DNA of 64,000 nucleotides from Streptomyces sp. NBC_00425 (GCF_036030735.1 NZ_CP107928.1:1860001-1924000), one strand, 5' to 3'. Positions 8,091 through 17,375 are shown, numbered from the stretch's first letter. Notes: a model not told the origin generated them from the sequence alone. Program-made: numbers and translations.

Positions 8091-8130
8091 CGCCGCCGGG
8101 CACCGCCGGGCACCGCCGGGCACCGCCGGG
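8091..8130. repeat. Four tandem copies of a 10-bp unit CACCGCCGGG
   Basis: Three perfect copies (8101-8130) preceded by one with a single mismatch (8091-8100), 20 bases after the phosphofructokinase stop. Noncoding, and no clear hairpin. Confidence 0.85.
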
Positions 8131-8208
8131 CAGTGCCGAGCAGAGCCGGAAGCCGGCGAAGGGGCATGTACCCGGCTTCCCGCCCCGTCCTCGCTACCCG
8201 TTCCCCCG

Positions 8209-8823
8209 CTACTCCGCTTCCTCTCCCGTCTCCCCCGTCCTGCCCGTCCCGCCCGTCTCGCCTTTCTCCTTCCGGTGCAGACCGGTTCGCACCGCGCTTG
8301 CCACCACCTTGGCGGCCACTCCGACGAGCAGGATGTTCCCCACCATCTGCACCATCGTGAGGACGCGCGCCGTCTGCGTGACGGCGGTGATGTCGCCGAA
8401 GCCGACCGTGCTGAACACGGTGAGGGTGAAGTACAGCGAGTCGGTCCTCGTGAGGGGCTCGCTGAAGCTGCCGGGCGTGCCGCGCTCGAGCAGGAAATAG
8501 GCACCCGAGAAGAGCAGGAGGAAGAGCGGCACGGTGGTGGAGAGCGCCTCGACGGCCCGCAGACGGGGGGAAGGGGAGCGGGCGATCGTACGGATCTGCC
8601 ACGCGAAGAGCGCCAGCATGCCCAGCAGACCCACGACGACGCCGACGGCCGAGCCACCTGAGAACCCCGAGTCCATGGGCAGCAGGTAGTACCCGACGAC
8701 GAGTCCGGTCGCCGTCATGACCGTCCGCAGACCCCCGAGCACCGCCTGGCGGCGGGCCGGCCAGGACAGCCGCGCGTCACGGCCCGCCGAGCGGCTGTCG
8801 TGCGAAGGAGCCGGTGGGGTCAT
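8209..8823 (-). CDS. Two-TM potassium channel family protein
   Basis: This 204-residue membrane protein starts at ATG 8823 behind GAGGA. Two N-terminal hydrophobic segments (about 28-48, 57-77) precede the channel core: TM about 95-113, the pore loop with filter TVGFGD in YFTLTVFSTVGFGDITAV, and the final TM ending near 183. The C-terminus is a short KEKGETGGTGRTGETG tail with no RCK domain. It is an ion-channel-2 family member that should conduct K+ across the plasma membrane. It is transcribed alone. Confidence 0.9.
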   Translation of the reverse strand: MTPPAPSHDSRSAGRDARLSWPARRQAVLGGLRTVMTATGLVVGYYLLPMDSGFSGGSAVGVVVGLLGMLALFAWQIRTIARSPSPRLRAVEALSTTVPLFLLLFSGAYFLLERGTPGSFSEPLTRTDSLYFTLTVFSTVGFGDITAVTQTARVLTMVQMVGNILLVGVAAKVVASAVRTGLHRKEKGETGGTGRTGETGEEAE

Positions 8824-9102
8824 GTACGGGTCCTCGACTCGGAGCAGGGGTCAGGTGAAGTGGACTCCTCTTCGCCCTCAGCGACATCGCCCGCAGAGGG
8901 TGATTCGCGTTCCCGGCCGACCGCGACACCGCCGTGAGCGCACGAACGCCCGCGCGGCCGGCCCGGGGCGACGCGGCCGACGCCGGCCGGCGCGGTTCGC
9001 CGACTTCACCCGCGACGGGTGATCACGCGTCGCCCGGACGCCCGCAGGCTCGGAGACACAGCGCTGGGCGTTGTATCTCACCGAGGAAGCGAGGAATCCA
9101 CC

Positions 9103-9513
9103 ATGAGCACGACCACGACTCACCACCGCTCGGAATCGGCCCATGCGGGGGCCGGCGGGCTGGTGACGTTCGCCGCCGTCATGCTGTTCATCGCCGGCGT
9201 CCTCGATCTCTTCCGGGGCATCATGGCCATCGCCGAGGACGACGTGTTCGTCTCCACCCCGAACTACGTCTTCAAGTTCGACCTGACGAGCTGGGGCTGG
9301 ATCCAGCTGGTCCTCGGAGTGATCGCCATGGCCGTGAGCGTCGGCCTCTTCTCGCGCGCCACGTGGGCACGGGTCGTCGCGGTCGGCATCGCGGGACTGC
9401 TGCTCATCGCGAACTTCCTGTCGATCCCGTACTACCCCGTCTGGTCGCTCACCCTGATCGCGCTGTACGCCTTCGTCATCTGGGCCCTGTGCGTCGTGCG
9501 GCGGGAGGACTGA
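9103..9513 (+). CDS. Four-TM membrane protein of the DUF7144 type
   Basis: This 136-residue protein starts at ATG 9103 with GAGGAA upstream; a longer frame from 9019 adds an arginine-rich non-protein-like lead. After a Thr/His-rich N-terminus there are four hydrophobic stretches, and VFVSTPNYVFKFDLTSWGWIQL in two parts lies between the first and second. This resembles a family common in actinobacteria with no known function. Confidence 0.8.
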   Translation: MSTTTTHHRSESAHAGAGGLVTFAAVMLFIAGVLDLFRGIMAIAEDDVFVSTPNYVFKFDLTSWGWIQLVLGVIAMAVSVGLFSRATWARVVAVGIAGLLLIANFLSIPYYPVWSLTLIALYAFVIWALCVVRRED

Positions 9514-9548
9514 GGGGGACTCCGGCGACGTCCGCCTCGTCTGTCACG

Positions 9549-9572
9549 GCGGCTGCTGCCCGCAGCAGCCGC
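9549..9572. terminator. Hairpin between convergent genes
   Basis: GCGGCTGCTG pairs with CAGCAGCCGC around a four-base loop. It sits between the ends of the membrane protein gene (9513) and the phosphatase gene (9600), where it can serve both strands. Confidence 0.6.
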
Positions 9573-9599
9573 TCATGACGCGGCAGGTCAGGTCACGGA

Positions 9600-10832
9600 T
9601 CACAGGCGCAGGACGACCAGCGCCGTGTCGTCGGTGGTGCCGGTGGGGGGCAGCAGGTCGGCCAGGAGCGCGTCGGCCAGCGCCTCGGGGTCGGACTGTC
9701 CGTGGCGGACGAGGGAGTCGGTGAGACGGGCCAGACCGACGTCGATGTCCTCGTGGCGACGCTCGATCAGTCCGTCGGTGTACAGGACCAGCGTGGCGCC
9801 CTCGGCGAAGGACGTACTGGCCTGCGGTCGCGCGACGTGCTCGGGGCGCGCGCCGAGCGGCGGGTCGGTCGCCCGGTCGAGGAAGGTCACGGTGCCGTCC
9901 GGGTCGAGCAGCGCGGGTGGCGGGTGGCCCGCGCTGCTGTACGTGAGGGTGTGGGTGGCCCAGTCGATGAAGATCTTCACCACCGTGCTCGACTCGGCGC
10001 CGTCGACATGGCGGGCGTACAGACCGAGGGCCTCCACGGCCCGGGCGGGGCCGTCGGCGACCCGGGCGGCGGCGCTGAGCGCGCTGCGCAGCTGCCCCAT
10101 GACACCGGCCGCCCGCAGACCATGGCCCACGACGTCGCCGACGGCGACCGCGATGCGGTCACCGGGCAGGTCGACCAGGTCGTACCAGTCGCCGCACACG
10201 TTGAGGGTGCCGACGGCGGGACGGTAACGGACGGCTGCCCTGTGGTGTCCGACCGGCGTCGGGGTGGGCAGCATCGCCGCCTGAAGAGCCAGCGCGACCT
10301 CACGGTCGTGCGCGTGGGCCCGGCGCAGACGTTCGTTCACGTCCTGCAGTTCACGGGCACGGGTGTACAGCTCGGCCTCGAGCACGCGCGCCCGGCTGCT
10401 GTCGCTGCCCGTGCCGCCGCGGGCGCGGATGAGTTCGGTGACCTCCTCCACCCGGTGCACGATCAGAACCACGTCCCCGTCCGGGCCCAGGACGGGGGCG
10501 TTGACCGGGCTCCAGAAGTGCTCCACCCAGTGGCCGGGCCGCGCGCGGTCCTCGATGTCGTAGCGCAGCAACGCCATGGTGTCGCGCTCCGCGGTTTCCA
10601 CCACACGCATCATCGACGCCTGGGTCTCGCGCATGCCGGCCGCGGCCGCGTCGTTGGGGTTCTCGGGGAAGACGTCGAACATGTAGCGGCCCAGCAGCTG
10701 CTCGCGGGTGCGCCCGGCCAGCCGGAGGAAGTCCTCGTTGGCGTCGACGTACACGAGGTCGGGGGTCAGCAGAGCCACCATGCCGGGGAGGGCCCGGAAC
10801 ACTGCCGCGTAGTCGATCCGCGGTTCCCTCAT
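9600..10832 (-). CDS. PAS-PP2C (SpoIIE-type) serine phosphatase
   Basis: The predicted 410-residue protein starts at ATG 10832 (MREPRIDYAAVF); 70 upstream codons are glycine/proline-rich and less likely to be translated. A PAS domain covers about residues 5-135 (MVALLTPDLVYVDANEDFLR), followed by a coiled linker rich in RARELQDVNERLRRA. The PP2C/SpoIIE domain has GDWYDLVDLPGDRIAVAVGD, GHG, SSAGHPPP and LYTDGLIERR with its metal-binding aspartates. Such proteins dephosphorylate anti-sigma-antagonist proteins in partner-switching stress pathways. No partner gene is adjacent. Confidence 0.9.
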   Translation of the reverse strand: MREPRIDYAAVFRALPGMVALLTPDLVYVDANEDFLRLAGRTREQLLGRYMFDVFPENPNDAAAAGMRETQASMMRVVETAERDTMALLRYDIEDRARPGHWVEHFWSPVNAPVLGPDGDVVLIVHRVEEVTELIRARGGTGSDSSRARVLEAELYTRARELQDVNERLRRAHAHDREVALALQAAMLPTPTPVGHHRAAVRYRPAVGTLNVCGDWYDLVDLPGDRIAVAVGDVVGHGLRAAGVMGQLRSALSAAARVADGPARAVEALGLYARHVDGAESSTVVKIFIDWATHTLTYSSAGHPPPALLDPDGTVTFLDRATDPPLGARPEHVARPQASTSFAEGATLVLYTDGLIERRHEDIDVGLARLTDSLVRHGQSDPEALADALLADLLPPTGTTDDTALVVLRL

Positions 10833-11057
10833 GCGCTGCCCGCCTCGGTGCCGCCCGTCACTGTGCGGCTCCACGATAGGAGGGAAAGCGCCACCGGGCC
10901 CGGGCACTGAGCCTTCCGGCCCATGGCCGTCACCTGCGTGGCCCCACGGCGGTCGGGTCCGGTCCTTTCCGGTCCCGCCGGGTCCTTCCCCGCCGGCATC
11001 CGGGCGGCCGGCCTCCTCCGTCACACCGTGCGGGTCCGTCACGCACTCGCGGGTCCG

Positions 11058-11282
11058 TCACGCCCGTTCGGGTACGACCGCGACGGCGCAGGCAGAGTGG
11101 TGCAGGACCGTGTGCGCCACCCGCCCCAGCCGGATCCCGAGGTGTCCGGGCGCGCGACGGGCACCGACCACCAGCAGGTCGGCCTCACGCGAGGCGTCGA
11201 GCAGGACCCTCCTGGCAGGTCCCTCGACCGTCCGCCGGTGCAGATCCGTCTGCGCGGGCTTCTCCTTCAGCGCCAGCTCCGC
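11058..11282 (-). pseudogene. C-terminal remnant of a universal stress protein (UspA)
   Basis: About 75 codons read ALKEKPAQTDLHRRTVEGPA and then LLVVGARRAPGHLGIRLG and LHHSACAVAVVPER. This is the last helix-strand half of a UspA domain with the ATP-binding G-x2-G-x9-G-S-like segment partly altered. The first half (and, in actinomycetes, usually a second domain) is absent; upstream codons are proline/arginine-rich. A short translated product cannot be excluded. Confidence 0.6.
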
Positions 11283-11591
11283 TGGGCCCGGCTCCGGGCC
11301 GACCGGCCCCCCGCACGGTTCGGCGCCGCGGGCCGGACGGCGGACCCACCACGCCGGCGAGGTCCGACGCAGCGGTGCCGTCGCTCCCGAGCCGGTGCCC
11401 GACACGACCTGCCCTGGTACCGGACCCCGGCCGGCGCCGGCTGCCGAGGGTCCGCACCGCCGGGGCCGAACGTTACGGTGCGCGTGGGCCGTTGGACTCG
11501 ATGCGGTGCTGCGGACGCGCCGGACCCGGCCGAAGTCGCGTACCTCGTCGTCCAGCGGTGGATCATGAGGGCAGACGGCGGAAGGCGGCAG
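11283..11591. other. Intergenic region upstream of the SulP gene
   Basis: About 310 bases hold the decayed 5' part of the stress-protein remnant and the leader of the sulfate transporter gene. No clear promoter boxes were identified. Confidence 0.4.
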
Positions 11592-13304
11592 ATGTCCAAG
11601 GGGTCGGCCAGGCACGTTCCAAAGTGGCGCCGACTGGTGCCCGGTCCGGTCGCGCTCCTCGGCTACCGGCGTGCGTGGCTGGCGGGTGATCTGCTCGCCG
11701 GGGTGACCGTGGCCGCTTATCTGGTGCCGCAGGTCATGGCCTACGCGGGCGTGGCCGGGCTGCCTCCGGTGGCCGGCCTGTGGGCGATCCTGCCGGCCCT
11801 CGCGCTGTACGCGGTGTTCGGGACATCACGCTTGCTGTCGGTCGGCCCGGAGTCCACGACGGCGCTCATGACGGCCGCCGTGATCGCACCGCTCGCCGCG
11901 GGCGACGCCGAGCGTTACGCCTCCCTGGCAGCGGCCCTCGCGATCACTGTCGGGCTGCTCTGCCTGGTGGCCCGGACGCTGCGGCTGGGCTTCCTCGCGG
12001 ACCTGCTGTCCCGCCCGGTCCTCATCGGCTATCTGGCGGGCGTGGCGCTCATCATGACGGTGGACCAGCTGCCCAGGCTGACCGGGGTGCGGACGAGCGG
12101 CACCGAGTTCTTCCCCCAGCTGTGGTCCTTCCTCGTCCACCTGCCCGACGCGGACCCGGCGACCGTCGTCTTCTCCAGCGTCGTCCTCACGTTCCTCTTC
12201 TTGACGGCCCGATACGCTCCCGCCGTGCCCGGCCCGCTCGTCGCCTTCGTCCTCGGCACGGCCGCCGTCGTGCTCTTCGACCTCGACGGGCGGTACGGGC
12301 TGAAGGTGATCGGCGAGGTGCCGTCCGGTCTGCCGGGCCTCGCCGTGCCGGACCTGAGCGAGCTGCCGCACCTCGTCCTGCCGGCGCTGGGCGTGCTCCT
12401 GGTCGCCTACACCGACTTCATCCTCACCGCGCGGGCCTTCGCCGACCGCGGCGCCGACGGCCCCGGGCTCGATGCCGACCAGGAGTTCCTCGCCCTGGGC
12501 GCGGCGAACCTGGGCGCGGGGATGTTTCACGGATTCCCGGTGAGCAGCAGCGCCAGCCGCACCGCGCTCGCCTCCACGGGCGGCGCCCGCAGCCAGGTGT
12601 ACTCGCTGGTGGCCGGAGCGGTGGTGCTCGCCGTGCTGCTCTTCCTCAGTCCGCTGCTGACTCGCACGCCCTCCACCGTGCTCGGCGCGCTCGTCGTCTA
12701 CGCGGCGGTCCGCATGATCGACCTCGCGGGCTTCCGCCGGCTGGCGGCCTTCCGCCGCAGGGAGCTGCTGCTGGCGCTCGGGTGCCTCGCCGGGGTCCTC
12801 GCCCTGGACATCCTGTACGGGGTGATCGTGGCCGTCGGCCTGTCGGTGGCCGAACTGCTGACCCGGGTGGCGCGCCCGCACGACGCCGTCGAGGGTGTGG
12901 TCCCCGGGGTGGCCGGCATGCACGACGTCGACGACTACCCGCAGGCCCGCACCATCCCCGGTCTGCTGGTCTACCGCTACGACTCGCCGTTGTTCTTCGC
13001 CAACGCGGAGGACTTCCGGCGTCGCGCCCTGGCCGCCGTCGACGAACAGGGCGCCGCGGTCCGCTGGTTCGTCCTGAACACCGAGGCCAACGTCGAGGTC
13101 GACATCACCGCCCTCGACGCCGTGGAGGATCTGCGACGCGAACTGAGTCACCGCGGCATCGTGTTCGCCCTCGCCCGCGTGAAGCAGGACCTGTGGGACG
13201 ACCTCGGGAAGTACGGTCTCGCGCAGTCGGTCGGCGAGGACCTCGTCTTCCCCACCCTGCCGACGGCGGTGGCGGCCTACCGCGCGTGGCTCGACCGTCA
13301 GTAG
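11592..13304 (+). CDS. SulP family anion transporter with STAS domain
   Basis: This 570-residue protein starts at ATG 11592 behind GGAAGG; another in-frame ATG at 11565 is possible. The SulP signature AAYLVPQVMAYAGVAGLPPV is at about 40-60, followed by 10-12 hydrophobic helices. A C-terminal STAS domain (about 440-565) is recognised from LLVYRYDSPLFFANAEDFRR and FVLNTEANVEVDITALDAVE. SulP proteins move sulfate, bicarbonate or other anions. It is followed closely by a cyclic-nucleotide-binding protein, which may sense a ligand for the same pathway. Confidence 0.93.
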   Translation: MSKGSARHVPKWRRLVPGPVALLGYRRAWLAGDLLAGVTVAAYLVPQVMAYAGVAGLPPVAGLWAILPALALYAVFGTSRLLSVGPESTTALMTAAVIAPLAAGDAERYASLAAALAITVGLLCLVARTLRLGFLADLLSRPVLIGYLAGVALIMTVDQLPRLTGVRTSGTEFFPQLWSFLVHLPDADPATVVFSSVVLTFLFLTARYAPAVPGPLVAFVLGTAAVVLFDLDGRYGLKVIGEVPSGLPGLAVPDLSELPHLVLPALGVLLVAYTDFILTARAFADRGADGPGLDADQEFLALGAANLGAGMFHGFPVSSSASRTALASTGGARSQVYSLVAGAVVLAVLLFLSPLLTRTPSTVLGALVVYAAVRMIDLAGFRRLAAFRRRELLLALGCLAGVLALDILYGVIVAVGLSVAELLTRVARPHDAVEGVVPGVAGMHDVDDYPQARTIPGLLVYRYDSPLFFANAEDFRRRALAAVDEQGAAVRWFVLNTEANVEVDITALDAVEDLRRELSHRGIVFALARVKQDLWDDLGKYGLAQSVGEDLVFPTLPTAVAAYRAWLDRQ

Positions 13305-13447
13305 GGCGGCCACGCCCCCGGGGCGGCCCGCAGGGCGGTCTGCGGTACCGGAAGGACCGGTCACTGGACCACACGGCGCATGGTCCCGGTCCGGAGCGCA
13401 GTGCACGCTGTCCTCGGAAGCCCGAAGCCCCGCGAGGGAGGCATGTC

Positions 13448-13912
13448 ATGCTCGCCACTTCCACCCCCGACATCGTGCGCTCGCTGTCCGCCGAACACCG
13501 CGAGCGGCTCATGCGCTTCGCCCGCGAGGTCTGCGTCCCCCAGGGAGCGCGTCTGTTCGAAGAGGGCGAACGCGCCGACCGCTTCTGGATCATCCGCACC
13601 GGCAGGGTCGAACTCGACATGCACGTGCCGGGCCGTCGGGCCGCCGTCATCGAGAGCCTCGGCCACAACGAGCTGGTCGGCTGGTCCTGGCTGTTCCCGC
13701 CGCACGCCTGGCAGATGGGCGCCGAGGCGATGACACCGGTACGAGCCTACGAGTTCGACGCCACGGCCGTCCGGTCGATGTGCCGGGACGACCCGGCCCT
13801 GGGTCACGAGGTCGGCCAGTGGGTGGGCCGGGTCCTCGCCCACCGTCTGCGCTCCGCCAGGACCCGCCTCCTCGACCTGTACGCCCCTCACGGCGCCGGC
13901 AGCCTCATCTGA
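13448..13912 (+). CDS. Cyclic-nucleotide-binding-domain protein
   Basis: This 154-residue protein starts at ATG 13448, six bases after GAGGGAGG. It is almost entirely a cNMP-binding beta barrel: QGARLFEEGERADRFWIIRT, GRVELDMHVPGRRAAVIESL, then NELVGWSWLFPPHAW. The arginine-containing phosphate cassette of true cAMP binders is not obvious. There is no DNA-binding helix-turn-helix, so it is not a full CRP regulator. It lies 143 bases after the SulP gene on the same strand. Confidence 0.85.
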   Translation: MLATSTPDIVRSLSAEHRERLMRFAREVCVPQGARLFEEGERADRFWIIRTGRVELDMHVPGRRAAVIESLGHNELVGWSWLFPPHAWQMGAEAMTPVRAYEFDATAVRSMCRDDPALGHEVGQWVGRVLAHRLRSARTRLLDLYAPHGAGSLI

Positions 13913-14119
13913 CCCGACCGGGCCCGCACGGTCGCCGAAGAAGCGGACAGGCACGGCGCCCCCGCACACGTCGGTGATGTCATGACCGGCACGGCTCACA
14001 CGGCCGGCACCGGTGCGGGAGTAGGGCCGGTCGGCCCTGGTGCGTCCGGCTCCGGCGCGTGATGATCGCAAGCACGGGCCGGTCGCAGCCCGTCCTCCAC
14101 CGGGGAACGAGGGATCGCC

Positions 14120-14428
14120 ATGCCGGAGCCACGCGCCTTCAGCGAGCAGAACCCGATCCGGGTGTTCCTGCTGGACGACCTGCAGGACGCCCCCGCCGTG
14201 CCGTCAGAGCTGGCGGGCCTGTCACCGCGCGGGAGGGACATCCTGGCCCTCATCGGCGAGGGGCTGACGAACCGCGAGATCGGCACGAAGCTCTTCCTCT
14301 CCGAGAAGACCGTCAAGAACCACATCTCCCGTCTCCTGGCCAAGCTGGGCGTGCAGCGCCGGGTCCAGGCCGCGGTCATCGCCTCCCACCTGGAGCAGCC
14401 GGAAGCGGGGGAACGCCGGGCGAGGTGA
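14120..14428 (+). CDS. LuxR-type regulator with most of the receiver domain deleted
   Basis: This is a 102-residue protein. The N-terminus PIRVFLLDD is the first beta strand and acidic pocket of a DevR/NarL-type receiver domain. It passes within about ten residues into ELAGLSPRGRDILALIGEGL and TNREIGTKLFLSEKTVKNHI, an intact LuxR helix-turn-helix ending LAKLGVQRRVQAAVI. Full-length relatives are about 215-225 residues, so about 110 residues, including the phosphoacceptor Asp, are missing in frame. It could bind DNA without phosphorylation control, or be a decaying gene. Confidence 0.75.
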   Translation: MPEPRAFSEQNPIRVFLLDDLQDAPAVPSELAGLSPRGRDILALIGEGLTNREIGTKLFLSEKTVKNHISRLLAKLGVQRRVQAAVIASHLEQPEAGERRAR

Positions 14429-14559
14429 CGTTCCGGCGGCATCCGGCGACGTCCGGCGACGTCCGGCGGGCGGTCTCGCGAACCCTCCTCCGGCGACACC
14501 GGGACGGGCCCCGCCCGCCCTGATGGTCACACAAAACCCAACGCGAAACGACAAAACCA

Positions 14560-14636
14560 TTGACCCCTCGCGACCCCACCTCTACCTTCTGACCGGATCT
14601 TCGAACCCCGTCCGAAATGTCGGACAGAAGGTAGAG
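14560..14636 (+). promoter_or_regulatory. Promoter and 12-bp inverted repeat before the alpha-galactosidase gene
   Basis: TTGACC (14560-14565), a 17-bp spacer and TACCTT (14583-14588) form a good vegetative promoter. CTCTACCTTCTG (14580-14591) overlaps the -10 box and its exact reverse complement CAGAAGGTAGAG is at 14625-14636, containing the ribosome site AGAAGG. A protein or DNA-loop acting on both arms would block promoter and translation start. Confidence 0.6.
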
Positions 14637-14640
14637 CCGC

Positions 14641-16641
14641 ATGCCCGTCACCCCTGCCCGTCATTGGATCAGACGCGTCACCGTGCAGACCCTCGCCGTC
14701 GGGCTCGTCGTCATGGGTCTGGCGGCCCTCGACCGGCAGGAGCCGCCGGCGTCCCTGCCCGCCGAACCGGTCGCCGTGAGCACCGGCCAGATCGACGTCA
14801 CACCCCCGCCGATGGGCTGGGCGTCCTGGAACTCGTTCTTCAGCAGCATCGACTCCACCGCGATCAAGCAGCAGGCCGACGCACTGGTCTCCTCCGGCAT
14901 GGCCGCGGCCGGCTACAAGTACGTCAACCTCGACGACGGCTGGTGGCAGGGCGCCCGCGACGCGAACGGCGCCATCGTCGTCGACGAGAACCTGTGGCCC
15001 GGCGGGATGAAGGCGATCGCCGACCACATCCACGGCAAGGGCCTCAAGGCCGGCATCTACACCGACGCGGGCAAGCAGGGCTGCGGCTACTACTACCCCA
15101 CCACCCGCCCCGCCGCCCCCAACACCGGTATGGAGGGCCACTACCAGCAGGACCTGGAGACCTTCCAGCGCTGGGGCTTCGACTACGTCAAGATCGACTG
15201 GTGCGGCGGCCGGGTGGAGGGGCTGGACCAGGAGACCCAGTACAAGCAGATCTCCGCCGCGAACGAGGCCGCGTCGGCGGTCACCGGCCGCAGGCTCGTG
15301 CTGTCCTTCTGCGAGTGGGGCACCGGACTGCCCTGGAACTGGGCGACCGGACACGGCGACCTGTGGCGCACCAGCGACGACGTCCTCTTCTACAAGGAGA
15401 CGCCGGGGCTGACGAAGATGTACCGCAACTTCGACCAGGCCCTGCAGCCCGCGGCCCAGCACACGGGGTACTACAACGACCCCGACATGATGATGGTCGG
15501 CCTCAGCGGCATGACCGCCCAGCGCAACCGGCTGCACATGAGCCTGTGGTCGATCGCCGGCGCCCCGCTGCTGGCGGGCAACAACGTGGCCACGATGAGC
15601 GCGGAGACCCGCGACATCCTCACCAACCCCGAGGTCCTCGCCGTCGACCAGGACCCGCGCGGGCTCCAGGGCGTCAAGGTCGCCGAGGACACACGCGATC
15701 TGCAGGTGTACGGCAAGGTGCTGTCCGGCACCGGCAAGCGCGCGGTGATGCTGCTCAACCGCACCGGCTCCGCCGCGGACATCACCGTCCGCTGGGCCGA
15801 CCTCGGCCTGACCGGCGCCCCGGCCGCCGTGCGCAACGCCTGGACCCGCACCGCCGCCGGATCGTTCGCCACCGGGTACACCACGTCCGTACCCGCCGAC
15901 GACGCCGTACTGCTGACCGTCTCCGGCACCGAGGCGGCCGGCGCCGCCTTCGAGGACACCACGACCGCCACCACCCCGGTCTTCACCGGTGTCACCGCCG
16001 CCACGGCGGGCACCAAGCTGGTCGACATCACCTACGCCAACGGCGGCGGCACGGCCCGCAAGGCCTCCGTCCAGGTCAACGGCCAGTTCACGTCTGTCGT
16101 GGCGTTCCCGCCGACCGGCTCGGCCACCGCCTACCGCACGGTGTCCGTGCTCGCACACCTGGCCAAGGGCGCGAACACCGTGAAGTTCGCCGCGGTCTCC
16201 GGCGGCGCCGCCCCGGACATCGACGCGCTACGCGTCCAGGGCATCCCCGGCACCGACGGTGTCGCCCTGGTCGGATCCGCCTCCCACCGCTGTGTGGACA
16301 TCGACAAGAACACCCACGTCAACGCCACCCAGGCCCAGCTCTGGGACTGCTCCGGCGGACGCAACGAGACCTTCGCCCAGACCTCGCGCGGAGAACTCGT
16401 CGTCTACGGCGACAAGTGCCTGGACGCCGACAACAGCGGCACCGCCAACGGCACCAAGGTCATCATCTGGGACTGCACCGGCGGCACCAACCAGAAGTGG
16501 ACCGCCCACCCCGACGGCACCGTCACCAACAACCTCTCGGGCCTGTGCCTCGACGCCTCCAACGCGGCGACCGCCAACGGCACCAAGCTGCTCCTGTGGA
16601 CCTGCAACGGGCAGAACAACCAGAAGTGGACGCTGAACTGA
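14641..16641 (+). CDS. Secreted GH27 alpha-galactosidase with carbohydrate-binding modules
   Basis: This is a 666-residue exported enzyme. A signal peptide occupies about residues 1-35 (hydrophobic VQTLAVGLVVMGLAAL). The GH27 barrel (about 55-340) has PPMGWASWNSF, VNLDDGWW, the nucleophile Asp in YVKIDWCGG and the acid/base Asp in WRTSDDV. A beta C-domain runs to about 430, then a CBM35-like module (about 435-540). A ricin-B/CBM13 lectin (about 545-666) has repeats ending NETFAQT, NQKWTAH and NQKWTLN. It probably removes alpha-1,6-galactose from plant galactosides such as galactomannan. Transcribed alone with its own promoter and terminator. Confidence 0.96.
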   Translation: MPVTPARHWIRRVTVQTLAVGLVVMGLAALDRQEPPASLPAEPVAVSTGQIDVTPPPMGWASWNSFFSSIDSTAIKQQADALVSSGMAAAGYKYVNLDDGWWQGARDANGAIVVDENLWPGGMKAIADHIHGKGLKAGIYTDAGKQGCGYYYPTTRPAAPNTGMEGHYQQDLETFQRWGFDYVKIDWCGGRVEGLDQETQYKQISAANEAASAVTGRRLVLSFCEWGTGLPWNWATGHGDLWRTSDDVLFYKETPGLTKMYRNFDQALQPAAQHTGYYNDPDMMMVGLSGMTAQRNRLHMSLWSIAGAPLLAGNNVATMSAETRDILTNPEVLAVDQDPRGLQGVKVAEDTRDLQVYGKVLSGTGKRAVMLLNRTGSAADITVRWADLGLTGAPAAVRNAWTRTAAGSFATGYTTSVPADDAVLLTVSGTEAAGAAFEDTTTATTPVFTGVTAATAGTKLVDITYANGGGTARKASVQVNGQFTSVVAFPPTGSATAYRTVSVLAHLAKGANTVKFAAVSGGAAPDIDALRVQGIPGTDGVALVGSASHRCVDIDKNTHVNATQAQLWDCSGGRNETFAQTSRGELVVYGDKCLDADNSGTANGTKVIIWDCTGGTNQKWTAHPDGTVTNNLSGLCLDASNAATANGTKLLLWTCNGQNNQKWTLN

Positions 16642-16681
16642 GCAACCGTCACCACGGACGGACACCGCCGGCGAGAGTGCA

Positions 16682-16721
16682 CGGGCACCCTCGCCGGCGG
16701 GACCGCCGGCGAGGGTGCCCG
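16682..16721 (+). terminator. Strong hairpin terminator after the alpha-galactosidase gene
   Basis: An 18-bp perfect stem (16682-16699 with 16704-16721) and GGAC loop, followed by TTT. It lies 40 bases past the stop. A second overlapping pairing uses CGCCGGCGAG further upstream. Confidence 0.85.
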
Positions 16722-16790
16722 TTTCCACGCCGCACCCCTCGCCCGGTCACCCCGTCGTCCCGGCTCGGCAGAACCCGCCTGCGCACACCG

Positions 16791-17375
16791 TTACTTGCTG
16801 ACGGCGAAACGCATCAGGGCGTGTTCGTCGCCCTGCTTGACCTTGCCCGTCACGTTGATCACCTCGAGCTTCCACGTGCCGCCGACCCGCAGGGCCTTCG
16901 CCACGGCGCAGCCGTTGTCCTGGGTGAGCAGGCTCGGCCAGATGTCGGCGACCTGCTGGGGGTTGCCGCCGGTCGCGTCGTAGACCTTGAAGCTGATGTT
17001 GCGCGCCTTCTGGAAGGAGCTGCCCTTCTTGTAGGCCGCGGCGACGAACACGATCGACGTGATGTTGGCCGGTATCCGGGCGAACTCGACGGTCACCGTC
17101 TCGTCGTCCCCGTCCCCGTGCCCGGTCTGGTTGTCACCGCTGTGCACCAGGGAGCGGTTGCCCATCGGGTCGAGTGAGTCGAGACCCGCGAGGCGCACCG
17201 GGTCCGCGCCCTGCATGGCGACCGCGATCAGGTCGAGGTCGGTGCCGGTCTTGCGGCGCAGCTTGCCCAGCACCCCGCCGCTGCTGCCGGCGGTGGGATC
17301 CCAGGAGACCCCGATGGACAGGTGGGTGACGCCGTCCAGGTCGGCCGGGCCGTCTTCCTTGGTGAGGGTGATCAT
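16791..17375 (-). CDS. TerD family protein
   Basis: This 194-residue protein is one TerD domain: LDGVTHLSIGVSWDPTAG, DLDLIAVAMQ, then DDETVTVEFARIPANITSIV and FKVYDATGG. Acidic clusters (HGDGDDETV) correspond to calcium-binding sites of TerD proteins. The family is linked to tellurite resistance and stress responses, and streptomycetes carry many paralogues. The start ATG 17375 follows AAGGA. Monocistronic. Confidence 0.92.
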   Translation of the reverse strand: MITLTKEDGPADLDGVTHLSIGVSWDPTAGSSGGVLGKLRRKTGTDLDLIAVAMQGADPVRLAGLDSLDPMGNRSLVHSGDNQTGHGDGDDETVTVEFARIPANITSIVFVAAAYKKGSSFQKARNISFKVYDATGGNPQQVADIWPSLLTQDNGCAVAKALRVGGTWKLEVINVTGKVKQGDEHALMRFAVSK

